A stretch of 64,000 nucleotides of DNA from Mycolicibacterium stellerae (GCF_003719305.1 NZ_RARC01000003.1:62001-126000), one strand, 5' to 3'. Counted from the stretch's first letter, positions 15,477-24,802 are shown. The notes: a model not told the origin generated them from the sequence alone. A program made the numbers and translations.

Positions 15477-16385
15477 ATGACCCTCCAATCCCCGTCCGTC
15501 GCCCGGAGCATCAGCGTGGGCGCGGTGTTTCGTCCGCAGACGGCTCCCGAACGCATCGCCAGCGTTGCACGGGCCGCCGACGCCTCGGGTCTGCACGAGT
15601 TGTGGCTGTGGGAAGACTGCTTTCTGGCTGGGGGAATCTCCGCTGCTGCGATAGCGCTGGCCAACAGCCAACGGCTCAAGGTTGGTATCGGTGTGCTGCC
15701 GGTACCGATGCGCAACGTCGCCCTGACCGCGATGGAGATCGCCACCCTCGACCGCGCATACCCGGGACGCATCCGGGTCGGTGTCGGCCACGGTGTTCAA
15801 GACTGGATGGCGCAGATCGGTGAGAAGGTCGCCTCACCGATGACCTTGCTCCGCGAGTACGTGACCGTCCTTTCCGCGCTGCTTCGCGGTGACCGCGTCA
15901 CTTTCGACGGCCGATACGTGCAGCTCACCGACGTGAGTCTCGACTGGCCACCCGACTCGGCGATCGAAGTCTTGCTGGGAGCCGAAAAGCCGCGAACCTT
16001 GGCTCTCAGCGGGGAACTAGGTTCAGGAACGGTGATCACCGGTGGTACCTCTCCTGACGGTCTGCGAGACGCATTACGGCACGTCGCCGCTGGCGCCGCC
16101 GATCACGGTGGCGTCAAACGACATTCGACTGTGATCTATGTAATCTGCGCCAGCGGTCCCGATGCGGCGCGGCAGGTACGTGACGAGTTGGCCTACTGGA
16201 ATCTGGACGGTTCGCAGGACGTCGCCGCCTACGGGAAAGCCGAAGACATCGCCGCGGCTGCAGAACGGTGGATCGACGCCGGTGCGGACACCATCGTGTT
16301 TCAACCTCCCGCCGATGTCGACGCCGAAGACTTCGTCGGTGTCATCGGCAGGGATGTCCAGCCGTTGCTCATCCCACCCTCGTAG
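15477..16385 (+). CDS. LLM-class flavin-dependent oxidoreductase
   Basis: 302 aa luciferase-like monooxygenase (F420- or FMN-dependent TIM barrel). Typical segments are VGIGVLPVPMRNVALTAMEI, ATLDRAYPGRIRVGVGHG, LREYVTVLSALLRGDRVTF and VLLGAEKPRTLALSGELGSGTV. Mycobacterial members mostly use F420 to oxidise alcohols or reduce conjugated bonds. A strong ggaggatgtgaggg precedes the ATG. It is the last gene of the 10.8-16.4 kb catabolic block. Confidence 0.87.
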   Translation: MTLQSPSVARSISVGAVFRPQTAPERIASVARAADASGLHELWLWEDCFLAGGISAAAIALANSQRLKVGIGVLPVPMRNVALTAMEIATLDRAYPGRIRVGVGHGVQDWMAQIGEKVASPMTLLREYVTVLSALLRGDRVTFDGRYVQLTDVSLDWPPDSAIEVLLGAEKPRTLALSGELGSGTVITGGTSPDGLRDALRHVAAGAADHGGVKRHSTVIYVICASGPDAARQVRDELAYWNLDGSQDVAAYGKAEDIAAAAERWIDAGADTIVFQPPADVDAEDFVGVIGRDVQPLLIPPS

Positions 16386-16409
16386 CCCGTCTTTCGGTGT
16401 CGCGGAGTG

Positions 16410-17117
16410 TCACCACGGAACTGGTCCGTGGGCGGAGACGAAACCCCCGGTGGGTCCGTCCGGCAGGGTCTGCGCCATCTCGACGATGATGCGCGCGCCT
16501 TCTTCGACCGTCTGCGTTCCGGTGCGGCCGTTGAGGTCGGTGTTGGTGTAGCCGGGCTCGACGGCATTGATCCGCATGCCGGGAAACTGTTTCGCGAACT
16601 GCACCGTGATCATGTTGACCGCCGACTTGGAGGCGGGGTAGGCCACGCCGGGGTAAAAGTGGGTAAAGCTGTCCGGCGACGCTGCGAGGCTCAACGAGCC
16701 CAGGCTGCTGCTGACGTTGACCACGACGGGCGCGGGTGAGCGCTGCAGCAGCGGCAGGAAAGCGTGGGTGACGCGGATGAGCCCGAAGACATTGGTGTCG
16801 AAGACTTCTCGCATCATGGCCGCGGTTGTTGCCTCAGCGCCGATGATCGAGTTGTTCTCGCCGCGACCTTCGACGCCTGCATTGTTGATCAGGACGTCGA
16901 TGCCGCCCATTTCCTCGATGAGATGAGCTGCGGCGGAGACGGAATCATCGTCGGTCACGTCGAGTGCCACCAACCGCGCACCCAATTGCTGGGCCGCATC
17001 TTGGCCTCGCTTGGGATCGCGGCAGCCGATGTAGACGGTGTGACCGATGGCGATCAATTGGCGAGCGGTCTCGTATCCGAGGCCCTTGTTGGCTCCGGTG
17101 ATCAGTGTGGTGGTCAT
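16410..17117 (-). CDS. Short-chain dehydrogenase/reductase
   Basis: 235 aa classical SDR: TGANKGLGYE cofactor loop near the start, NNAGVEG, and the catalytic YPASKS. It oxidises or reduces a carbonyl or hydroxyl with NAD(P). The ATG at 17117 overlaps the stop of the SnoaL-like gene upstream (ATGA) and has ggagatgaag before it; the extra residues in the longer frame lie inside that gene. The divergent XRE regulator at 17852 probably controls the pair. Confidence 0.88.
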   Translation of the reverse strand: MTTTLITGANKGLGYETARQLIAIGHTVYIGCRDPKRGQDAAQQLGARLVALDVTDDDSVSAAAHLIEEMGGIDVLINNAGVEGRGENNSIIGAEATTAAMMREVFDTNVFGLIRVTHAFLPLLQRSPAPVVVNVSSSLGSLSLAASPDSFTHFYPGVAYPASKSAVNMITVQFAKQFPGMRINAVEPGYTNTDLNGRTGTQTVEEGARIIVEMAQTLPDGPTGGFVSAHGPVPW

Positions 17118-17719
17118 TTCTTCATCTCCATTTCGTTGTTGTTGTTGAGCCATGCAAAGGCCTCGGCGAGCAACGCGTCGGCCAGGTCGGGTCGGTCATC
17201 GCTTGGCATGTTCACGTCGATGTCGTATCCGCGGATGACGAAGTAGTAGGCCAACATTCGATAGCCAGCCGGCATGGTGCTCAGCAGCTTCCTGTCGAGG
17301 GGAATCGCGTCACCGGGCATCACGGGCGTGAGGGTGTCGCGTTCGTAGATCGTCGAGAGGTCACAGATCTTGTACTGTCCGCATCGTCGCTCCAGCCGGT
17401 AGACGGCGCGGGCGTAGCTGATGAGATCGGCCTCGATGCCGTGCAGTTCGACGCGGAGCTCGATCGCCATCGGCATCGACACCACGGCGCGCCGGCCTGT
17501 CACGTGCACGCTGGGAACCGAGAGGCGATGCCGAGAGCGGTCGCCTCGTGCTGCCATTCCGCGGGAGGCGTCGGCGAAGTCCCGTCCGGTGCCGGTGAAC
17601 CACATCGATTGCACCCGCGACTCCCGGTGGTAGCACCCGGCCATCTGGTCCCACCAGCCGCGATCGCGTCCCTCACGTTCATGCGCGATCACTCCCACGA
17701 GTTCGGCCACATCAGTCAT
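17114..17719 (-). CDS. SnoaL-like / NTF2-fold protein
   Basis: 201 aa. The N-terminal part (ELVGVIAHEREGRDRGWWDQ then MAGCYHRESRVQSMWFTGTG) and the later RLERRCGQYKICDLSTIYERD strand fit the SnoaL-like fold of small dehydratase/isomerase proteins. The ATG at 17719 is chosen over the upstream frame to 17806, which runs into the regulatory region of the divergent XRE gene. Its stop overlaps the SDR start, implying one transcript. The substrate is unknown. Confidence 0.72.
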   Translation of the reverse strand: MTDVAELVGVIAHEREGRDRGWWDQMAGCYHRESRVQSMWFTGTGRDFADASRGMAARGDRSRHRLSVPSVHVTGRRAVVSMPMAIELRVELHGIEADLISYARAVYRLERRCGQYKICDLSTIYERDTLTPVMPGDAIPLDRKLLSTMPAGYRMLAYYFVIRGYDIDVNMPSDDRPDLADALLAEAFAWLNNNNEMEMKK

Positions 17720-17791
17720 GGCTTCAGACCTCCGTTGTCGTCGGCACCACCTCGGTGCGTTCACCATCGAGTCTTGGCGGGCACGCGACGG

Positions 17792-17819
17792 CCTGGGTAG
17801 GTCCAACTCATCCTGGGTA
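17792..17819. promoter_or_regulatory. CCTGGGTA direct repeat spaced by 20 bp
   Basis: CCTGGGTA occurs at 17792-17799 and again at 17812-17819, start to start 20 bp or about two helical turns, so both copies face the same side of the DNA. The pair lies between the divergent SnoaL/SDR genes and the XRE regulator, just upstream of the regulator's -10. It is a good candidate binding site for that regulator. Confidence 0.4.
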
Positions 17820-17839
17820 CTGGCAGTCCCACCCTTGGT

Positions 17840-17845
17840 TAGGCT
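17840..17845 (+). promoter_or_regulatory. -10 box of a probably leaderless transcript
   Basis: TAGGCT fits TANNNT and ends 6 nt before the GTG at 17852. A transcript started at the normal distance would begin at or next to the GTG, so the XRE mRNA is probably leaderless, common in mycobacteria. No ribosome-binding site is seen in front of the GTG, consistent with this. Confidence 0.45.
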
Positions 17846-17851
17846 TAGTGG

Positions 17852-18652
17852 GTGACCAGCGGGAACGCGCTCGGTGAGTACCTGAAGCTGCGCCGCGGCC
17901 GGGTCCGGCCGCAGGATGTCGGGCTCGAACCAGGCCCACGCAGGCGCGTCGATGGGTTACGCCGGGAAGAATTGGCCGCCCTCGCAGGCATCAGCGCCGA
18001 CTACTACCTGCGCATCGAACAGGGCCGCGTTGCCCATCCCTCGTCGCAGATCCTCGATGCGCTCGCGCGGGCGCTTCGTATGGATGACTCGGCCACCGGG
18101 CATCTTCACCAACTCGCCCGCGCTGACCGCCCGATGCACACCGGAGCCGAGCACGTCGACGACGGCATTGTCAGCTTGATCGACCAGCTTCCGCTACCGG
18201 CCTATGTCGTCGGCAGATGTCTTGACTGCCTCGCGTCGAACGCGGCCGCCCACGCGTTGTCACCGAACTTCGCGCCTGGACGAAACCTGTTGCGTGCCTT
18301 GTTCCTTGACCCAGCTGAACGTGAACTGCACGTCGATTGGGACGAAGCGACCGCGAGCGTGGTCAGTGGGTTGCGCCAAGTCGCCGGAGGTGAAGCCAAC
18401 GACCCCCGGCTGGAAATGATGGTGGAAGAGCTTCGCGCTGTCAGTCCGCGGTTCGAAATGTTGTGGACGCGAGCCGATGTGGGTTATCGCCGGTCCGGAA
18501 CCGGCCACATGCGGCACCCGTTGGTCGGTGAACTGCATCTGCTTCGAAATCGACTCCTGATCCCCGACTCCGACGGTCAGCACCTGCAGATCTATCACGC
18601 AGCTCCTGGCACCGACACGGCCGAAAGGCTGGCCCGCCTCGCCCGGGCGTAA
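17852..18652 (+). CDS. XRE-family regulator with MmyB-like ligand domain
   Basis: 266 aa. Residues ~5-75 form the helix-turn-helix (GEYLKLRRGRVRPQDVG; GLRREELAALAGISADYYLR; IEQGRVAHPSSQILDALARAL) and ~100-265 the MmyB-type domain thought to bind a fatty-acid-like ligand. These proteins usually regulate a divergent dehydrogenase gene, as here with the SnoaL/SDR pair. The GTG start follows a -10 box by 6 nt, so the mRNA is likely leaderless. The C-terminus matches the remnant at 2111-2434. Confidence 0.92.
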   Translation: MTSGNALGEYLKLRRGRVRPQDVGLEPGPRRRVDGLRREELAALAGISADYYLRIEQGRVAHPSSQILDALARALRMDDSATGHLHQLARADRPMHTGAEHVDDGIVSLIDQLPLPAYVVGRCLDCLASNAAAHALSPNFAPGRNLLRALFLDPAERELHVDWDEATASVVSGLRQVAGGEANDPRLEMMVEELRAVSPRFEMLWTRADVGYRRSGTGHMRHPLVGELHLLRNRLLIPDSDGQHLQIYHAAPGTDTAERLARLARA

Positions 18653-18725
18653 CCGCCAGAACATTTATCCGGACAGCTCCGAGGGTGGCATCGTTGTGCG
18701 AGGTTGCACGAGAAGCGGTGAAGCC

Positions 18726-19571
18726 TCAGAACTTTGCGACGGCTCCCGCGTCGATCGGCAGCGCCGCTCCGGTGATGTACTTCGCCTCCTCGGACGCCAG
18801 GAACAGCACCGCGTTGCTGACCGCTCGTGCCTCGATCAGCGGCGCGGGCAGCATGTGAAAGTGCCCGATCACCGCGGCCGCGTCGTCCATCGTCGGCTCG
18901 GCGAGGTCGGGTCGTAGGGTGCGGTGGAACCATTCGTTGTCGAGCATCGGCGTCAGGATGTTGCCGGGGTGGATCGAATTCACCCTGATCCATTGCGGTG
19001 CAAGCTCATTGGCGAGCGAATTCATCAGCCCGACGACGGCGTGCTTGGCCGAGGCGTAGCCGGCCATGTAGCCCCCGCCGCGCAGCCCGAGCATGGAACT
19101 GACCAGAATGATGGATCCGCCACGGCCGTCGGACATATGGGGCAGTGCCACCTTGGTCGTATGCATCACACCGGTCAGGTTGATGTCGAGCATCGTCTGC
19201 CAGGCCGACTCGTCGATCAGGGCCACAGGGGAGGGTGTGCCACTGATACCTGCGTTGGCGACGACGATATCGGGGCGACCCAACTCGTCGACTCCGCGCT
19301 GCAGCGCGGCGCGAAGCCCGTCGAGATCCCTCACGTCCGCCTTGGCGGTAACGATGCGTCGATCCAGCTTCTCGACCAGCGCCGCGGTCTCGTCGAGATC
19401 GGCTTCCGTCGCTCCCGGGTAGCCGACGCTGTCGATGTCGGCACACACGTCGACCGCGATGATGTCGGCGCCTTCCTCGGCGAGCCGGATCGCGTGTTCG
19501 CGGCCCTGGCCGCGCGCCGCGCCGGTGATGAACGCGACCTTGCCGGCCACCCTGCCAACTGCGTTCGTCAT
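18726..19571 (-). CDS. Mycofactocin-coupled SDR family oxidoreductase
   Basis: 281 aa. The N-terminus GRVAGKVAFITGAARGQGRE with EEGADIIAVD is the signature of the mycofactocin-coupled SDR subfamily, which keeps NAD bound and passes electrons to the peptide cofactor mycofactocin. NAG loop and catalytic YASAKHA are present. ATG 19571 has gaggtgacg upstream; the longer open frame overlaps the divergent acyltransferase. Such enzymes oxidise alcohols or terpenoid hydroxyls. No mycofactocin biosynthesis genes are in the window. Confidence 0.9.
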   Translation of the reverse strand: MTNAVGRVAGKVAFITGAARGQGREHAIRLAEEGADIIAVDVCADIDSVGYPGATEADLDETAALVEKLDRRIVTAKADVRDLDGLRAALQRGVDELGRPDIVVANAGISGTPSPVALIDESAWQTMLDINLTGVMHTTKVALPHMSDGRGGSIILVSSMLGLRGGGYMAGYASAKHAVVGLMNSLANELAPQWIRVNSIHPGNILTPMLDNEWFHRTLRPDLAEPTMDDAAAVIGHFHMLPAPLIEARAVSNAVLFLASEEAKYITGAALPIDAGAVAKF

Positions 19572-19626
19572 CGTCACCTCTCGAGCAGAGGATAAGCACC
19601 TATACCTTGCATGAATCACCGGCGGT

Positions 19627-21015
19627 GTGGGTACCGTCACGTCGATGAAGCTCATCTCGCCGACTGACTCGATGTTCCTCATCGGCGAATCCCGTGAACA
19701 CCCGATGCACGTGGCAAGTCTGCAACTCTTCAGACCGCCCGAGGACAGCGGCCCCGAATTCATTCGCGATCTGCACGAAACGATTGTCAAGAACGACGAC
19801 TTCCAGCCGACGTTCAGAAAGCATCCCGGGCGGATGCTCGGCGGCATCTCCAACCTCACGTGGGCGTTCGACAACGACGTCGACATCGACTACCACCTCC
19901 GCATGTCGGGGTTGCCGCGTCCCGGCCGAATTCGCGAACTGCTCGAACTGACGTCGCGGTTACACGGCACGCTGCTAGACCGCCACCGGCCCTTGTGGGA
20001 GGCCAGCCTCGTGGAGGGCCTCGACGACGGACGGTTTGCGATCTACACCAAGATCCACCACTCGCTACTCGACGGCGTCTCCGCCCAGCGCCTGATGGTC
20101 CGGTCGATGTCGCCGGATCCCGACGACCGCGAGACCCGGGTGCCGTGGACGCTCGGCCCGAAGCGCAAGAGCAAGGGCTCGGGCGATCCGCGGTCGGCGC
20201 TGCAGTCGATCACCGGAGCGGTCGGATCGATCGCCTCGCTGGCTCCCGCGGGGTTGTCGGTGGCCAGGGCCGCGCTTGTGGAACAGCAACTGACCCTGCC
20301 GTTTCGCGCGCCGAAGACGATGTTCAACGTGCCGATCGGCGGAGCGCGGCGGGTGGCCGCACAGTCGTGGCCGCTGGCGCGGATCCGCGCCATCAAGTCC
20401 GCAGCCGGTGTCACCGTCAACGACGTCGTGTTGGCCATGTGCGCGGGAGCGCTGCGCGCCTACCTCATCGAACGCGACGCACTGCCGGACGCACCTTTGG
20501 TGGCAATGGTTCCGGTCAGCCTGCGCGCGGCCGACGAACAGGATGCCGGCGGCAACATGGTCGGCACGATTCTGTGCAACCTGGCCACTGACACCGCCGA
20601 CCCCGCCAAGCGGCTCGACGCGATCAACACCTCGATGCGCGACAACAAGAAGGTCTTCGCCGAGCTTCCACGAAGTCAGGCACTGGCCTTGTCGGCGTTC
20701 CTGATGTCCGGCATCGCACTCGCGCTGGTGCCGGGTTTCGCGTCGTCGGCGCCGCCGGCTTTCAACATCGTCATCTCCAACGTTCCCGGCGCGCGTGAAC
20801 CGATGTACTGGAACGGCGCGCGTCTGGACGGCAACTACCCGCTGTCGATCGCATTGGACGGGCAAGCCCTGAACATCACGCTGACCAACAACGCCGACAA
20901 CCTCGACTTCGGCCTCGTCGGTTGCCGCCGCAGCATTCCGCACCTGCAGCGGCTGCTCACCCACCTCGAGGACTCGTTGACCGACCTGGAGCACGCCGTC
21001 GGCATTGCGTCCTGA
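19627..21015 (+). CDS. WS/DGAT-type O-acyltransferase
   Basis: 462 aa, storage-lipid acyltransferase family. It has the typical start MKLISPTDSMFLIGESREHPMH, the active-site motif HHSLLDG (His144, His145, Asp149 counted from the GTG) and VISNVPGAREPMYWNGARL near the end. The GTG at 19627 and the ATG at 19645 are both possible; neither has a clear ribosome-binding site. It diverges from the mycofactocin-coupled SDR gene across 55 nt. It is more similar to classical Tgs enzymes than the divergent copy at 35285. Confidence 0.92.
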   Translation: MGTVTSMKLISPTDSMFLIGESREHPMHVASLQLFRPPEDSGPEFIRDLHETIVKNDDFQPTFRKHPGRMLGGISNLTWAFDNDVDIDYHLRMSGLPRPGRIRELLELTSRLHGTLLDRHRPLWEASLVEGLDDGRFAIYTKIHHSLLDGVSAQRLMVRSMSPDPDDRETRVPWTLGPKRKSKGSGDPRSALQSITGAVGSIASLAPAGLSVARAALVEQQLTLPFRAPKTMFNVPIGGARRVAAQSWPLARIRAIKSAAGVTVNDVVLAMCAGALRAYLIERDALPDAPLVAMVPVSLRAADEQDAGGNMVGTILCNLATDTADPAKRLDAINTSMRDNKKVFAELPRSQALALSAFLMSGIALALVPGFASSAPPAFNIVISNVPGAREPMYWNGARLDGNYPLSIALDGQALNITLTNNADNLDFGLVGCRRSIPHLQRLLTHLEDSLTDLEHAVGIAS

Positions 21016-21338
21016 TGCACCAGCGCCGCAACTCGTCGCAGACCTGACGCTGTCCGACGGCCCGGCATATGTTTCACTGCTGGCGATCAGCCTTGCCGAC
21101 ATCAAACTTTCGACAGGGCGCCACCGGGAAGTCGAACAACCAACGGGGACTGCAGAAGGCAAGAGCTACAGGATCATCGGTCAAGCGGCGGTCGGCGACA
21201 TGCCTGAAAAAAGCCCGAGTACAAGCGGGTCGAGGTCGAGGTCACGTGCCGATGGCCCGCGTTGCCCCCCCGACATTCCCGTTCGTAATCTCAGTGACGG
21301 TGGGTGCCGCCTGCCATCATTGTCGATGAACCAGGGAG
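21016..21338. other. Intergenic region without recognisable feature
   Basis: 323 nt between the acyltransferase and the TMEM164-like gene. The short frames here show no family resemblance and no convincing start signal. I see no strong hairpin or paired repeat. It presumably holds the promoter of the gene at 21339. Confidence 0.5.
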
Positions 21339-22064
21339 TTGATCGAGCTGATCTCTGCAGAGCGGGAATTCACGGCCTACGGCCCATCGCACATGGTTGT
21401 GCTCGCGGTGTTCGCGATCGGCGCGGCGGTCCTGATCTGGATCGGACGCCGCCAGTCTGAGGCGCAGGCCCGAATCGTCGGCCGGGGCTTCGCACTTCTC
21501 ATCGTCGCAGCGTTCATCGTGGCGCTCGTTTACAAGTTGATTCGGCCCCACCTCGACACGTCGGTCCCGCTGCAGCTGTGCGATGTCGCGGAGCTCATCG
21601 CGGCGTATGCGTTGTGGTCGCAACGGCACTGGGCCTTTGTGCTGGCCTATTACTGGGGCCTGGTGCTGAGCTCGCAGGCGTTGATCACGCCGGACATCGG
21701 CACGCCAGAAGAAGGCGCACCTGATTTCCCCCATCATCTCTTCATCACGTTCTTCACGCTTCACGTGCTCGTCGTGTGGGCGGCCATCTATCTGACGTGG
21801 GGGCGTGGCAAGCGCCCGCGATGGCGCGACTACCGTTTCGCGATCGTGGTCACCCTCGTTTGGGCGGCCTTCACCTTCACCTTCAACGCGATCACCGGAA
21901 CCAACTACGGCTACCTGAACAGGAAGCCCCCCACCGCGTCGGTGCTTGACGTTTTGGGTCCGTGGCCTGTGTATTTGCTGGCCGAGATCGCAATCGTTCT
22001 CGTTGTGTGGGCCCTGATGACGTGGCCATGGGAGCGGGCGCGGCGAAAAGCCGAGACCAGCTGA
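21339..22064 (+). CDS. YwaF/TMEM164-family integral membrane protein
   Basis: 241 aa with about seven hydrophobic helices (MVVLAVFAIGAAVLIWI; GFALLIVAAFIVALVYKLI; LFITFFTLHVLVVWAAIYL; WPVYLLAEIAIVLVVWALM). The LQLCDVAELIAAYALW and DFPHHLFITFFTLH segments are typical of the TIGR02206/YwaF group, whose eukaryotic relative TMEM164 is an acyltransferase; the bacterial role is unknown. The start is a TTG at 21339 directly after cagggag, an uncertain choice. Confidence 0.78.
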   Translation: MIELISAEREFTAYGPSHMVVLAVFAIGAAVLIWIGRRQSEAQARIVGRGFALLIVAAFIVALVYKLIRPHLDTSVPLQLCDVAELIAAYALWSQRHWAFVLAYYWGLVLSSQALITPDIGTPEEGAPDFPHHLFITFFTLHVLVVWAAIYLTWGRGKRPRWRDYRFAIVVTLVWAAFTFTFNAITGTNYGYLNRKPPTASVLDVLGPWPVYLLAEIAIVLVVWALMTWPWERARRKAETS

Positions 22065-22105
22065 CCGGAGACTGCGCTGCCGCGCTTGCGTGGATGGCCG
22101 GCCCG

Positions 22106-22846
22106 CTAGCCGGCGCCTTTGCCGTTGTCGACCCGGTAGACCGCTCCGTGAACGGCGACGGCGTCGTCGCTTGCTAGGAAGGCGATCACCTTGGCGACAT
22201 CGAGCGGTTGCATCATGCCGCGGGGCGAGGCCGTGCGCATGATCAGGTCGAAGTCGGCGCCCGCCGGTGCGGTGAACTGCTCGAGTTGGGGTGTCAGCAT
22301 TCCTCCGGGGCACACGGCGTTGACGCGTAGGCGATCGGCGGTGTACTCGACGGCGAGCGCACGCGTGAGCCCGATCAGCCCGTGCTTCGCCGCGCAATAC
22401 CCGGCTGAGTAAGCCTGCCCCTCGACGCCGGCGACCGAACCGACATTCACGATGGCGCCACCCCGTGCGAGCAGATGGGGTAGTGCTGCCCTGCAGAGGT
22501 AAAACGGTCCGTTCAGATTGACCGCGAGGTCTTCTGCCCAGTCCTCGTCTGTCACGGCTTCGGTTCGGCGCATCTGGTGCCGTCCTGCGATGTTTATCAG
22601 CGCGTCGAGTTGACCGAACTGTGCAACGCAGCGCTCGACCGCGTCACGACAGGCTGACGCCGAACCCACGTCCAGCGATCTGTACGCACCGGTTTCCACA
22701 TCGGCGAACACCTCGGCCAGCCGGTCGGAGTCTCTGGCTATGCCGAAAACCGTTGCACCCTTCCGGGAAAACAGCCGTACAGTTTCAGCGCCCAGTCCAG
22801 AAGAGGCACCGGTGATCAACGCGACTTTGTCGCGTAGCGAAGACAT
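22106..22846 (-). CDS. Short-chain dehydrogenase/reductase
   Basis: 246 aa classical SDR with TGASSGLGAETVRLFSRKG, NIAGRHQ in place of NNAG, and catalytic YCAAKHG. It ends VDNGKGAG. The role is NAD(P)-dependent oxidation or reduction of an unknown substrate. It diverges from the TetR gene at 22960, which is the likely regulator; the 113-nt gap contains ATACC-type half sites but no clean palindrome. Confidence 0.87.
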   Translation of the reverse strand: MSSLRDKVALITGASSGLGAETVRLFSRKGATVFGIARDSDRLAEVFADVETGAYRSLDVGSASACRDAVERCVAQFGQLDALINIAGRHQMRRTEAVTDEDWAEDLAVNLNGPFYLCRAALPHLLARGGAIVNVGSVAGVEGQAYSAGYCAAKHGLIGLTRALAVEYTADRLRVNAVCPGGMLTPQLEQFTAPAGADFDLIMRTASPRGMMQPLDVAKVIAFLASDDAVAVHGAVYRVDNGKGAG

Positions 22847-22959
22847 ACCAGCTTATATACCTGCTCGGCCGATCCGCGCGACGACCGCGCTGCGATAGCT
22901 TCATATTCGCGCATGTCAGAAGCTCCGATGGCGGCATAGGGAAGTGATACCTTCCGATC

Positions 22960-23565
22960 GTGGACGACCAGGCCCGTCAACACGCCGTCGACGTCGCATT
23001 GGCCTTGCTGGCAGACCAGGGGTTCGACGCCACATCGATGGCGCAGATCGCTGAGGCGACCGGGATCCCGGCCGACGACGTCGTGCGCACCCTGGGTACC
23101 AAAGAGGCGATCATTTTGAAGGTCGCCGAGGACATGCTCGGCTCCGTGGTCAAAGCCCTTGCCGATATCGATCCGCAAACGCCGTTGGTGGAAGCGTTGA
23201 TGTCGGCTCACTCCACGGTGCTCGCCGACATCATCGCCGACACCGGTCCGGTCAAGCTGGACCGCATGCGTCGCATGGGCAAGGCGATCACGTCGTCGAC
23301 TGATCTGCAGAAAAAGGTGGCGGCTCAACGTGTCGAAATGCTCACCGGCGTGCTCGCGGACCGCTTCGGAGCACCGGCGACGGATAAGCGGGTGCAGTCG
23401 GGGCTGAGGCTGTGGTCCGCCGTGCTGGCGGCAACCTACCTGGACGTGCTGGACAGGCACGGCCGCTTCGATCCCCTCGTCGATGTGGAGTCGCCAGAGT
23501 ACATGCGCGGCAGGCTCAATCGGGCCTTCCGCATCGTCACTGGCCGTGGAACAAGGCTCACGTGA
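22960..23565 (+). CDS. TetR-family regulator
   Basis: 201 aa from a GTG. The N-terminal HTH is readable but somewhat divergent (ALALLADQGFDATSMAQIAE then ATGIPADDVVRTLGTKEAII), followed by an all-helical ligand domain. The gene is divergent from the SDR at 22106-22846 and convergent with the spirocyclase-like gene behind it. A gggaag stretch lies about 15 nt before the GTG, rather far for a ribosome-binding site. The regulated gene is probably the SDR. Confidence 0.82.
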   Translation: MDDQARQHAVDVALALLADQGFDATSMAQIAEATGIPADDVVRTLGTKEAIILKVAEDMLGSVVKALADIDPQTPLVEALMSAHSTVLADIIADTGPVKLDRMRRMGKAITSSTDLQKKVAAQRVEMLTGVLADRFGAPATDKRVQSGLRLWSAVLAATYLDVLDRHGRFDPLVDVESPEYMRGRLNRAFRIVTGRGTRLT

Positions 23566-23589
23566 CGCTCGGTTGATCCGGTCAGAAAC

Positions 23590-24762
23590 TCAGTTTCCTC
23601 GTTGGAAGGGCACGGTCTGCGGAGGTTGCGCGCCATCGGGGAGAACGAGTTGGCCGTCGACGTTTATGTAGCCGGACCGCTTGGTGGGTATCGGCAGCGC
23701 GGGATCGGGGCATGGTACGTCGGTTCCGTCGCCGCAGATTCCGCCATTGAAGTATGAGCGCTTCAGGTGATCCTCGGGCCAGGGGTCGGCATGCATGGCG
23801 ATCCATTGCGCGGGAACGTTGTAGAAGAAAAAGAAGCATCCGCTGACCGCGGCGAAGATCGCCAGGAAGCGGGTGAACTGCTGCCTCACGAAACCACCCC
23901 GGACGTTGTCCAGTCCTCGTTCGACGATCGTGCGGCCACGGTCGTCGGTGAAGTAGCGCAGACAGCACATTGCGGCCTGCACGCCGCCCCACATCAACCC
24001 CTCGTAGATCGGCCACTGGTGGTAAGTGCCCGCGAAGACGGAAACGGAGCGAATCGCTCCGGGATACGTGTAGAGCCCGAACGGCAGCATGAAGCCGGCT
24101 TCCATCACGAAGTCGAGCACGAACGTGAACGCGTAGGTGACCAGGATCAGCCGAAGGTTGCTGATGTTGGGCCAGCGCGCCTTGATCTTGCGCATTACCC
24201 AGCATCCGAAGATCGTGATGACCAGCACGCCCGCCGCGTAGCCGGGCGCATTGATCAAGAGCGGTTCGGCGACCTGGCGGCCCGGTTCCTCGGGTGACAC
24301 CCACCCCGGGATGTCCGACGACCACGAACCGCGGTTCCAGAGCCAGGTGTTGTACGTGCACCACGTGTTGAAGTAGTTGAGCAGCGGGTCCTGAAAGAAC
24401 ATCAGGCCCATCGACACCAGCAGCATGCCGTCGAGCGTGATTCTCCGCTCGCGACGCCAGGGCCTGACGATGAACCACCAGATCGCGATCGGCAACAGGA
24501 CGCACATGAGGATGCCGTTGAACGTGAGGAACGCCTTCATGTACATCGGCGGGTCGGTTGGCCCGCCCGGCACACGCTCGAAGTAGGGCCCGCTGATCCA
24601 CCGGATCCATACGTACAACTGGAGCACCAGCAGTGCGCCACCGACGGCGGCCCAGATCGTTACCGGTCTGACCTTCGCTTGAACGTCGGCGTCGAGCGTC
24701 AACGCGCCACCGAGGGACTCCGTCTGTACGGGCGCCTTCTTCTTGTTCGACAGATCGCTCAC
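23590..24762 (-). CDS. AveC-like spirocyclase family membrane protein
   Basis: 390 aa with about six to eight membrane segments (WAAVGGALLVLQLYVWIRWI; MKAFLTFNGILMCVLLPIAI; GYAAGVLVITIFGCWVM; LRLILVTYAFTFVLDFVMEA; FLAIFAAVSGCFFFFYNVP). The FFQDPLLNYFNTWCTYNTWL and FGLYTYPGAIRSVSVFAGTY motifs belong to the mycobacterial family annotated as spirocyclase AveC after the avermectin spiroketal enzyme; the mycobacterial substrate is not known. It is divergent from a TetR gene with two palindromes between them, so it is probably induced by a specific ligand. Confidence 0.82.
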   Translation of the reverse strand: MSDLSNKKKAPVQTESLGGALTLDADVQAKVRPVTIWAAVGGALLVLQLYVWIRWISGPYFERVPGGPTDPPMYMKAFLTFNGILMCVLLPIAIWWFIVRPWRRERRITLDGMLLVSMGLMFFQDPLLNYFNTWCTYNTWLWNRGSWSSDIPGWVSPEEPGRQVAEPLLINAPGYAAGVLVITIFGCWVMRKIKARWPNISNLRLILVTYAFTFVLDFVMEAGFMLPFGLYTYPGAIRSVSVFAGTYHQWPIYEGLMWGGVQAAMCCLRYFTDDRGRTIVERGLDNVRGGFVRQQFTRFLAIFAAVSGCFFFFYNVPAQWIAMHADPWPEDHLKRSYFNGGICGDGTDVPCPDPALPIPTKRSGYINVDGQLVLPDGAQPPQTVPFQRGN

Positions 24763-24802
24763 GGCACTCTCATTCGACGACTCCGGACACCTGACGACGT
24801 CA

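Noticed and set aside
22940..22955. GGAAG-N6-CTTCC inverted repeat before the TetR gene at 22960
   Set aside because: Five-base arms are expected by chance in high-GC DNA and the left arm overlaps a possible ribosome-binding site.
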